From: Janthinobacterium sp. ROICE36
Lineage (GTDB): Bacteria; Pseudomonadota; Gammaproteobacteria; Burkholderiales; Burkholderiaceae_D
Length of the DNA stretch: 42,558 nt
NCBI RefSeq assembly: GCF_002869965.1
Contig: NZ_PEBS01000051.1
Coordinates: 1-42,558, forward strand
Direction: 5' to 3'
A model generated the notes under the pieces. The model searched no databases. It saw only the letters and a list, made by a program, of their open reading frames with translations, and was not told where the DNA came from. Below, piece after piece: positions 24,312-30,412 of the stretch. Made by a program: the position numbers and the translations under genes. The number at the start of each line of letters is the position of its first letter. Within the stretch, counting starts at the first letter, position 1.

Positions 24312-24953
24312 CTATTTTCCAGCGGCGGCCTGCAAACGGCGCAAAGTGTCCATGCCGATGGTAAATGCGGCGCACACCTCGTCCTGGGCCAGGCCGGGCC
24401 GGACGGCCGCAAAAGCGGCCCAGGCAGGCGCGTGACGGGTCGCTTCGGCACTGCCGTTCCTGTTATCCAGATACAGGATCGCAGCCATGGCTTGCTCCTG
24501 ATCAAAGTGCAGCTGCGGCTGGCGCAGGTAATGGTCAAGATAACGATGCAGATAATCGCGGCTGGCGGGCGTGTCGAAGGCGGCCAGCGCCAGGCAATAG
24601 GCGCTGCCCGCGAAACACACCTCGCTGGCCAGCAGCAAGCCGCCCAATGCGGCCGTAAAGTCATGACGCTGCGCCAATGCGGCCAGGTAAGCGCCCGCGG
24701 TGCGGCTGCGCCAGTCGAATTGCCCCAGCAGGCGCGCGATGACGGCATCGTCTGCCAGCGCCAACCGCTGCGCGCATTGCCGCGCCTGGGGCTGGTGCAG
24801 GCCCATGTACAGGGGCCGCACCCAGTCGTCGCGCAGTGCCGCCGTCAGCGCTTCCTGCGGTGGCAGGGGCACCCTGCTGAACGGGTGCACATGGCGCACG
24901 GTGGCCCCGGCCACGTGACGCTGCAGCGCGGCAAGGGGTTTGTCATCACTCAC
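24312..24953 (-). CDS. DUF6000-like hypothetical protein
   Basis: This 213-residue soluble protein has LRDDWVRPLYMGL, a long QFDWRSRTAGAYLAALAQRHDFTAALGGLLLASEVCFAGSAYCLALAAFDTPASRDYLHRYLDHYLRQPQLHFD block and AMAAILYLDNRNGSAEA, which fits the DUF6000 family. Function is unknown. The start is GTG at 24953, overlapping as GTGA the stop of the LysR relic. A longer frame up to 25046 runs through the relic in another reading frame and is rejected. Translation would depend on the relic's own start and GGAGG-like site (TTTGGAGGC), which lies in the relic's last codons. Confidence 0.72.
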   Translation of the reverse strand: MSDDKPLAALQRHVAGATVRHVHPFSRVPLPPQEALTAALRDDWVRPLYMGLHQPQARQCAQRLALADDAVIARLLGQFDWRSRTAGAYLAALAQRHDFTAALGGLLLASEVCFAGSAYCLALAAFDTPASRDYLHRYLDHYLRQPQLHFDQEQAMAAILYLDNRNGSAEATRHAPAWAAFAAVRPGLAQDEVCAAFTIGMDTLRRLQAAAGK

Positions 24954-25126
24954 GGCAAGCCTCCAAAACGGCGCTCCTGGAAGTGTTCCACCAGGAAATC
25001 GATAAACACGTGCAGGCGCGGCGGCAAATGGCGGCTGGCCGGCCACAGCAGCCAGAATGCCGTGGTCGAAAAACTGCCGCTGTCGGCCACCTGCACGAAT
25101 ATGGCGATGCCGCCCAGGCTATCCAT
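24950..25126 (-). pseudogene. LysR-family regulator relic with large internal deletion
   Basis: A 58-residue ORF begins MDSLGGIAIFVQVADSGSFS, a typical LysR N-terminus before the helix-turn-helix. It passes within three residues into FWLLWPASRHLPPRLHVFIDFLVEHF, which resembles the last 35 residues of LysR effector domains. About 240 residues are missing, with the junction near 25055-25062. The remainder has neither DNA-binding nor effector domain, so it cannot work as a regulator. It still gives an open frame that leads into the DUF6000-like gene by a GTGA overlap. The identification rests on pattern recall of both ends. Confidence 0.72.
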
Positions 25127-25189
25127 GTAATTCCCCCGTTGAAGACATTTGTGTCCGATATGTTAATCAGTTTATCCAATTTTTGTTCA

Positions 25190-25550
25190 ATGGCGGGCGC
25201 GCCATACTCGCCGCTCTTTCCGCTTGCTGATACCCCTGTTGCTGGCAGCACTGCTGTCGCGCTGGGTCGCAGCAGGCATCCTGAGCGCGGCTGGGCTGCG
25301 ACTGATCGCGGCGGGCCTGGCGCGGCAACTGCCCGCCGACCTGCCCCTGCTGGCCGCCGCCAACCGCGCCGCGCTCGGTGATCTGCAACAGGCAACACAA
25401 CTGCTGAGTGGCCACGAAACACTGCTGCGCGCCAGCTATGACGCCGCCTTCCGCCAGTTGCTGAACGGCCTGGCAGTGCTGGCCGTGGCGCTGGCGGCGC
25501 TGCTGCCGTATTTGCTCAGGAAAGATAGCGCTCAGGCGTCGAGGCCGTAG
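25190..25550 (+). pseudogene. MFS transporter relic (C-terminal part)
   Basis: An open frame from 25224 to 25550 (stop TAG) codes for two hydrophobic segments (IPLLLAALLSRWVAAG and LLNGLAVLAVALAALLPYLL) joined by QATQLLSGHETLLRASYDAAFRQ, which resembles the end of an MFS transporter. A start at ATG 25190 reads MAGAPYSPLF in another frame, as many MFS N-termini do. This is what one expects after an internal deletion that left both ends. It lies divergently from the LysR relic, the usual arrangement for a regulator and its pump. An intact small membrane protein from TTG 25224 cannot be ruled out. The 3' end overlaps the CPBP-like gene by 19 bp. Confidence 0.45.
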
Positions 25551-26068
25551 AACACGGCCACGAGGAGGGCGATATTGTTGCAGGCGCGGGAAAATGTCGT
25601 TGTCGCAAAGGCAACGGCTACGCCGGGGCTGCGATAGCGCAGGTAGACAAAGCTGAACATGGCGCCCGAGCCCAGCGCGACGATGGCGTGCAGCAAACCG
25701 CCGCTGATGAAATGCACGATGGCCCACAGGATGGCGCCGATACCAATGCTCAGCTGTCGGCCGGCGCCCAGGCGCTTGAGGATTTCCAGCGGCAGCAGCT
25801 GGCCGAGGAAGGTTTCCAGGATGGGGGAATAGATGACGACCCAGAATACCAGCAGGGGCAGCGACATTTCGTGCTTGAACTTGGTCAAACCCGCGTGTGC
25901 GCCCCAGTATGCGGGCGGCAGCAGCCATTTGGTGAGGAACAGGATGGCAAAGCACAGCATGCAGGTGAGCAAGCCCCAGCCCAGGCCGGCGAGGGCCAGC
26001 TGCAGCACGGGCGGCGCCGGTTTGTCGTCGTCCGGGCTGGATAGATCATGGCTGCTGCGCACTTGCAT
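25532..26068 (-). CDS. CPBP-family-like intramembrane protein
   Basis: The 178-residue protein has five or so membrane segments. SPILETFLGQLLPLEIL stands where CPBP (Abi/CAAX) proteases have EExxxR, and WAIVHFISGG holds the second motif His. GSGAMFSFVYLRYRSPGVAVAFATTTFSRACNNIALL fits the third and fourth motif region. Only one Glu of the first motif is present and the Arg is replaced by Gln, so protease activity is doubtful. ATG 26068 with AGGA upstream is chosen over ATG 26098. No operon partner is seen. Confidence 0.65.
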   Translation of the reverse strand: MQVRSSHDLSSPDDDKPAPPVLQLALAGLGWGLLTCMLCFAILFLTKWLLPPAYWGAHAGLTKFKHEMSLPLLVFWVVIYSPILETFLGQLLPLEILKRLGAGRQLSIGIGAILWAIVHFISGGLLHAIVALGSGAMFSFVYLRYRSPGVAVAFATTTFSRACNNIALLVAVFYGLDA

Positions 26069-26111
26069 GAGTAGTCCTGGCGGTGATCCTGCTCTCATTG
26101 TAGCGCGTAAT

Positions 26112-26139
26112 ATGACTATTGACGCATGACTATTGACGC
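26112..26139. repeat. Tandem 14-bp direct repeat
   Basis: Two exact copies of ATGACTATTGACGC lie next to each other between the CPBP-like gene and the chemoreceptor gene, followed by a partial third copy (ATG). They may be a simple slippage product. Confidence 0.75.
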
Positions 26140-26190
26140 ATGGCTGTTGGCGCGCGGCGCATGGCGCGCCGCGCTGGTGCGCTATCTGCC

Positions 26191-27771
26191 TCAGGCCGCC
26201 AGGCGCAAAGGACCGTTGGCCGGCGCCGCCAGCTTGAAAATGCCCACTTCCTGCTCCAGCTGCGCCGCCTGCTGCTGCAACTCGTGCGCGGCGGCGGCCG
26301 CCTGCTCGACCAGGGCCGCGTTTTGCTGGGTGACGCGGTCCATGTCGACGATGGCGCGGTTGACTTGCTCGATGCCGGCGCCCTGCTCCTGCGTGGCGTG
26401 GCTGATCTCGGCCATGATGCCCGTCACCCTGCCGATGCCGGCCACTACCTCATGCATGGTGGCGCCCGCCTGCTCGACGAGCACCGTGCCCGTGCCCACC
26501 TTGCTGACGGAATCGTCGATCAAGGCCTTGATTTCGCGCGCGGCGGCGGCGGAGCGCTGCGCCAGGCTACGCACTTCGGTGGCGACCACGGCGAAACCGC
26601 GCCCCTGTTCACCGGCGCGCGCCGCTTCCACGGCCGCGTTCAAGGCCAGGATATTGGTCTGGAAGGCGATGCTGTCGATCACGCCGATGATGTCGACGAT
26701 CTTGTTCGACGAGGCATTGATCAGGCCCATGGTGTGCACCACTTCGGCCACCGCCTTGCCGCCCTGCTCCGACACGGTCGACGCTTCGCGCGCCAAACGG
26801 TTCGCCTGCTGCGCGTTGTCCGCATTCTGGCGCACGGTGGAAATCAGTTCTTCCATCGACGAGGCCACTTCTTCCAGCGAGCCGGCCTGTTGCTCCGTGC
26901 GCTGCGACAGGTCGCGGTTGCCGGTAGCGATCTCGGTCGAGGCCGTGGCGATGCTTTCCGTACCGTGGCGCACCTTGCCGACGATGGCGGCCAGGTTGTC
27001 GCGCATGGTTTTGATGGCGAACAATAAACTGCTGTCGTCGCCGTGGCGCGTGTGCACGTCGATGGCCAGTTCGCCCAGCGCGATGCGCCCGGCAATCGTG
27101 GCCGCATACGCCGGTTCGCCGCCCAGCTGGCGCAGCAGGCCGCGCGTGATGACGGTGGCCACCGTAATGCAAATGAGCACGCTGAGCGCGGCCAGCACGC
27201 CGATCCAGCGCAGCGACTGGCCATAGATGGCGCGCGCGGCCACGCTGGCTTGCTCCGATTCGCGCTGCACGTTTTTCAGCACGGCATCGATATCGGCGAC
27301 GATCTGGCGCCGCAACGGGCTGCACTCTTCGACGAGGAAGGTGCCATATTGCTCCATCTGTCCCGTGGCGCGGAACTGGCGCGGACGCTGCAGTTCCTGC
27401 GCCATGGCTTTCAGGCCCGTGCTGACTTTCTCGAATTGGGGATCACCGGCGAACTGTGGCGTCAGCCTGGCCAGCGCGTCCAGGTACAGCGCCTTCTGGC
27501 TATCGAGGATGGCCAGTTCTTTTTCGGCGGCGGCCTGGTCATGGAAGATATACGCGTTGCGGGCAGCCAGGCCCGTCTGGTCAAGCGCTTCGCGCGCCAC
27601 GTACAGGGGGGCGAGTTTTTCCAGCTGTACCTTGTCCTGCGCGTCCATGGCGCCGGAGATGGCGGCTATGCGCAGCAGCGCGAAGGCGGCCAGCACCAGC
27701 ATCAGCAAAACCAGCAGCCCGAAGCCTGCGCTCAGGCGCGCGCCTATCGTCAAACGATTGAATGACATCAT
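26191..27771 (-). CDS. Methyl-accepting chemotaxis protein
   Basis: This 526-residue chemoreceptor has TM1 (about 12-32), a periplasmic four-helix-bundle-like domain (about 40-185) and TM2 (about 190-212). A HAMP-like linker with GGEPAYAATIAGRIALGEL follows, then the cytoplasmic signalling domain. The hairpin tip DSIAFQTNILALNAAVEAARAGEQGRGFAVVA is the class-defining motif that binds CheA and CheW. Methylation helices flank it and the C-terminus lacks a CheR-binding pentapeptide. The ligand is unknown. The ATG at 27771 (or the adjacent 27768) is chosen; an upstream frame to 27867 is coded within palindromic leader DNA and is rejected. Confidence 0.9.
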   Translation of the reverse strand: MMSFNRLTIGARLSAGFGLLVLLMLVLAAFALLRIAAISGAMDAQDKVQLEKLAPLYVAREALDQTGLAARNAYIFHDQAAAEKELAILDSQKALYLDALARLTPQFAGDPQFEKVSTGLKAMAQELQRPRQFRATGQMEQYGTFLVEECSPLRRQIVADIDAVLKNVQRESEQASVAARAIYGQSLRWIGVLAALSVLICITVATVITRGLLRQLGGEPAYAATIAGRIALGELAIDVHTRHGDDSSLLFAIKTMRDNLAAIVGKVRHGTESIATASTEIATGNRDLSQRTEQQAGSLEEVASSMEELISTVRQNADNAQQANRLAREASTVSEQGGKAVAEVVHTMGLINASSNKIVDIIGVIDSIAFQTNILALNAAVEAARAGEQGRGFAVVATEVRSLAQRSAAAAREIKALIDDSVSKVGTGTVLVEQAGATMHEVVAGIGRVTGIMAEISHATQEQGAGIEQVNRAIVDMDRVTQQNAALVEQAAAAAHELQQQAAQLEQEVGIFKLAAPANGPLRLAA

Positions 27772-27805
27772 TGTTGTTATTGCCCTGTAATAAAGTTGAT
27801 TGTTT

Positions 27806-27826
27806 GCCGGCTCCGCTAGAGCCGGC
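27806..27826 (-). promoter_or_regulatory. GC stem-loop in chemoreceptor leader
   Basis: GCCGGCTC at 27806-27813 and GAGCCGGC at 27819-27826 form an 8-bp perfect stem with a 5-base loop. It lies 35 bases upstream of the chemoreceptor start. No T-run follows on either strand, so it is not a terminator. A role in mRNA stability or protein binding is possible. Confidence 0.45.
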
Positions 27827-27846
27827 GATCTGCTCGCCGTCACTTG

Positions 27847-27873
27847 CTGATATTGCGTTGGGAGCAATATCAG
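27847..27873. promoter_or_regulatory. 10-bp inverted repeat upstream of chemoreceptor gene
   Basis: CTGATATTGC and GCAATATCAG are exact inverted 10-mers separated by 7 bases. On the minus strand a possible sigma-70 promoter (CTGACT, 17-bp spacer, TAGATA) lies just before the palindrome, so it would cover the start site as an operator would. Confidence 0.5.
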
Positions 27874-28031
27874 TATCTAACTGGCGTTTTTTGGGCAGTC
27901 AGCTTGTATTCCGGGCAATGTGTACGCGCGCGTAACGGAAAACTCCCGCGCGGGTACAACAACACACTGAATTATAAGCGAATAGCGCTCTGGATGATTC
28001 CACGCGTCCACTTTTGATGCTTTGATGCAAG

Positions 28032-28457
28032 TCAAGGAGCGTCGATGACGGCCATGGTGATGCGCGAGATGCAGCACAGTTTGCCGTCGTCGTCGACGAT
28101 GCGGATTTCCCAGACCTGGCTGCTGCGACCCCGGTGTATCGGCGTGGCGCGCCCCGTCACATGGCCGCCGCGCACGCCGCGCACGTGGTTGGCGTTGATT
28201 TCCTGCCCCACGCTGATCTGGCGGGCCGCATCGAGGCAGGCATTCGCGGCCATGCTGCCCAGGGTTTCAGCCAGCAAGACGGAAGCGCCGCCATGCAGCA
28301 GCTTGAACGGCTGCATGGTGCGGTGGTCGACGGGCATGGTCGCTTCGATCCAGTCGGGACCGAAAGCCGTGAAGACGATGCCCAGGTGGCGCATGGCCGT
28401 GCCCTCGCTGGCGGCGTTGAGCGTGGCCAGGTCAAGCGGTGCGTGCCAGATTTCCAT
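28032..28457 (-). CDS. Hotdog-fold thioesterase (YdiI/PaaI-like)
   Basis: This 141-residue hotdog protein hydrolyses acyl-CoA thioesters in the cytoplasm. The catalytic helix reads LLHGGASVLLAETLGSMAA, with Glu64 as catalytic base, as in YdiI and EntH. The N-terminal TAMRHLGIVFTAFGPDWIEATMPVDHRTMQPF and C-terminal GHVTGRATPIHRGRSSQVWEIRIVDDDGKL strands complete the fold. The substrate could be 1,4-dihydroxynaphthoyl-CoA or another aryl or acyl-CoA; the context gives no hint. GAGG precedes the ATG at 28457. It is transcribed alone and diverges from lpxO. Confidence 0.85.
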   Translation of the reverse strand: MEIWHAPLDLATLNAASEGTAMRHLGIVFTAFGPDWIEATMPVDHRTMQPFKLLHGGASVLLAETLGSMAANACLDAARQISVGQEINANHVRGVRGGHVTGRATPIHRGRSSQVWEIRIVDDDGKLCCISRITMAVIDAP

Positions 28458-28565
28458 CGTTACCTCGTATCAGTGTGAAGGAAAGCCATTGTAGGACAGA
28501 GCGCCCGTCCGCGCCGCTTCATCTTTCCTTCACCGTGGCACGGGGTGGCGAGAGCAGTAACTGGT

Positions 28566-28571
28566 TATAAT
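28566..28571 (+). promoter_or_regulatory. -10 element upstream of lpxO
   Basis: TATAAT is a perfect -10 hexamer placed 30 bases before the lpxO start. No good -35 is seen at 16 to 18 bp. The region upstream (TGGCACGGGGTGGCG) resembles a sigma-54 element but its spacing is one base short, so it is not called. Confidence 0.4.
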
Positions 28572-28600
28572 TGCCCCATTCTTTAAAAACGAGGTTGTGT

Positions 28601-29500
28601 ATGAAGTGGGCCTTGCTGGGCATTTTTGTGTTTTCTGTTTTACATATTCATTTTCGTGGCAAGGTGCGCCTGCCGTTTCGCCGCCAGATCTTCGATCACT
28701 CCTCGTTCATGGCGCCGCTGAACCTGTTCATGCACACCTTTTCCAAGGTGCCGGCGACGCCCTATCTTTCCGTCGATCAATTTCCGGAACTGGCGCCGCT
28801 GCAGCAGAACTGGCAAATCATCCGCGATGAAGCGCTGCGCATGCAGGAAATGAAAAAGATCAAGGCGGCTGAAAAAAACAATGACGTGGGCTTCAATTCC
28901 TTCTTCAAGTATGGCTGGAAGCGTTTCTACCTGAAATGGTATGACGCGAATCATCCGTCGGCACAGCAAATGTGCCCGCAAACCTATGCGCTGCTGAAAT
29001 CGATTCCTTCAATCAAGGCTGCCATGTTTGCGGAACTGCCGCAAGGCGGCAAACTCAACCCGCACCGCGATCCGTTCGCCGGCTCGCTGCGTTACCACCT
29101 GGGCTTGCAGACGCCGAACGACGACCGCTGCTTCATCGACGTCGATGGCGAACGCCACAGCTGGCGCGACGGCCAGGCCGTGATGTTCGATGAAACGTAT
29201 ATCCACTGGGCCCGCAACGATGCCGACAGCGACCGCATCATCCTGTTTTGCGACATCGAACGCCCGATGCGCTACCGCTGGGCGCAAGGCCTGAACCGCT
29301 GGTTGGGCCGCACCCTGATGACGGCCGCCGCCTCGCCCAACGAACTGGGCGACCAGGTGGGCGGCGTGAGCAAACTGTTCCAGATTTCCTGGACCATGGG
29401 CCAGTACCGCCGCCGCTTCAAGGCGTGGAACAAGACGGCCTACCAGCTCACCCGCGTGGCCCTGGTGGTGGGCGTGATCGCGCTGATCTACTTTATCTAG
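28601..29500 (+). CDS. lpxO: Lipid A hydroxylase
   Basis: This 299-residue Fe(II)/2-oxoglutarate dioxygenase of the aspartyl/asparaginyl hydroxylase family closely follows LpxO. It has an N-terminal membrane anchor (about 2-18), VHF/HFRGKVR, SKVPATPYLSVDQFPEL, NNDVGFNSFFKYGWKRFYLKWY, NPHRDPFAGSLRYHLGL with the first metal His and Asp, and FDETYIHWARN with the second metal His. It would add a 2-hydroxyl to a lipid A acyl chain at the inner membrane. A second membrane segment lies at the C-terminus. GAGG is 6 bases before ATG 28601. A strong terminator follows. Confidence 0.9.
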   Translation: MKWALLGIFVFSVLHIHFRGKVRLPFRRQIFDHSSFMAPLNLFMHTFSKVPATPYLSVDQFPELAPLQQNWQIIRDEALRMQEMKKIKAAEKNNDVGFNSFFKYGWKRFYLKWYDANHPSAQQMCPQTYALLKSIPSIKAAMFAELPQGGKLNPHRDPFAGSLRYHLGLQTPNDDRCFIDVDGERHSWRDGQAVMFDETYIHWARNDADSDRIILFCDIERPMRYRWAQGLNRWLGRTLMTAAASPNELGDQVGGVSKLFQISWTMGQYRRRFKAWNKTAYQLTRVALVVGVIALIYFI

Positions 29501-29523
29501 CAACGGTCCTTGCCTGTTTGGAC

Positions 29524-29549
29524 AAAACCGCCTTCCGGGCGGTTTTTTT
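29524..29549 (+). terminator. Rho-independent terminator after lpxO
   Basis: AAAACCGCC (29524-29532) pairs with GGCGGTTTT (29538-29546) around a 5-base loop, and the T-run goes on to 29549. The A-run on the other side lets it also work on the minus strand. Confidence 0.88.
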
Positions 29550-29585
29550 ATAATGCGATGCCACTGAGCAGGAAAATGTTGAACA

Positions 29586-29984
29586 ATGACTGAACGCGAC
29601 CACCGATACGCTATCCAGATCGCCGATGATGCCTGGATCGAATGCATCGACATCGCAGGGCGCTACGAGCAGGCCATCGACATCGATGCCCTGCTCGATG
29701 GGCTGTGGCCGCTGATCTGCCGCCTGGAAACGCATTGCGACGCCGCCTGTTGCGGCATGGATGCCTACGATTTCACGCGCGACGGTGTCGCGACGGCGCT
29801 GCTGGAACTGAATCGCGCGCAACTACATGCCGCATGCTTGGCGGCCAAGGTGGCCGTGACGGCGGTGGCCAGCGATGTATTGACGAGCGCCACGATGAAT
29901 CACTTTGCCGATAAACGCGTGTTTTTGCAATTGCTCGAGCATCTCGACGCCTGCATCGTCGGACAGGAGCGCGCAGGGGCTTGA
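29586..29984 (+). CDS. Hypothetical protein (possibly DUF6331-like)
   Basis: This 132-residue soluble protein has IDIDALLDGLWPLICRLETHCDAACCGMDAYDF, with three Cys residues in HCDAACCG, and a helical C-terminal half ending LEHLDACIVGQE. The CCG.DA.DF pattern fits what I remember of DUF6331, but I am not sure. The Cys cluster could bind metal. Only a distant AGGA precedes the ATG. The ferredoxin gene follows after 61 bases, so the two may be co-transcribed. Confidence 0.6.
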   Translation: MTERDHRYAIQIADDAWIECIDIAGRYEQAIDIDALLDGLWPLICRLETHCDAACCGMDAYDFTRDGVATALLELNRAQLHAACLAAKVAVTAVASDVLTSATMNHFADKRVFLQLLEHLDACIVGQERAGA

Positions 29985-30045
29985 CCTTGCCAAGGCGGGA
30001 AGGTCCAAGGTGACGCTATTGAAGGATAACCGAGGAGAATCGCGC

Positions 30046-30378
30046 ATGCCCAAGATCACCGTCCTGCCCCATCCCGAGCTGGCCCCCGATGGCGCCGTCT
30101 TCGACGCGCCGGAAACAATGAGCATTTGCGACGCCTTGCTGCTCAACAACATTGACATTGAACACGCCTGCGGCCAGGTGGGCGCCTGTTCCACCTGCCA
30201 CGTGGTCGTGGTGCAGGGTTTCGATTCGCTCAACGAGTTGGGCGACAATGAAGAAGACATGCTCGACCAGGCCTGGGGCTTGCAGCCCCACTCGCGCCTG
30301 TCGTGCCAGGCGCGCGTAAGCCGCGAAGACCTGACCGTGGAGCTGCCCAGGTACACCCTCAACCACGCCAAGGAATAG
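30046..30378 (+). CDS. fdx: ISC-type [2Fe-2S] ferredoxin
   Basis: This 110-residue ferredoxin of the adrenodoxin/ISC type passes electrons in Fe-S cluster assembly. The cluster ligands are Cys42, Cys48, Cys51 (ACGQVGACSTC) and Cys87 (LSCQAR). DSLNELGDNEEDMLDQAWGL is the acidic helix that meets redox partners in this class. GAGGAG at 30032-30037 precedes ATG 30046. In many bacteria fdx ends the isc-hsc operon. Here it stands apart, next to an unknown gene, convergent with the M13 peptidase. Confidence 0.9.
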   Translation: MPKITVLPHPELAPDGAVFDAPETMSICDALLLNNIDIEHACGQVGACSTCHVVVVQGFDSLNELGDNEEDMLDQAWGLQPHSRLSCQARVSREDLTVELPRYTLNHAKE

Positions 30379-30412
30379 TCCCGGGCGCGCTTGCCTGCTT
30401 ACCTGACCATGC

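Noticed and set aside
26146..26175. GC hairpin after the chemoreceptor gene as a terminator
   Set aside because: The stem (GCGCGGCGC / GCGCCGCGC) has no T-run on the minus strand, so rho-independent termination is not supported.
28535..28555. Sigma-54 promoter upstream of lpxO (TGGCACGGGGTGGCG)
   Set aside because: The spacing between GG and GC is 9 rather than 10 bases, and a perfect TATAAT lies downstream.
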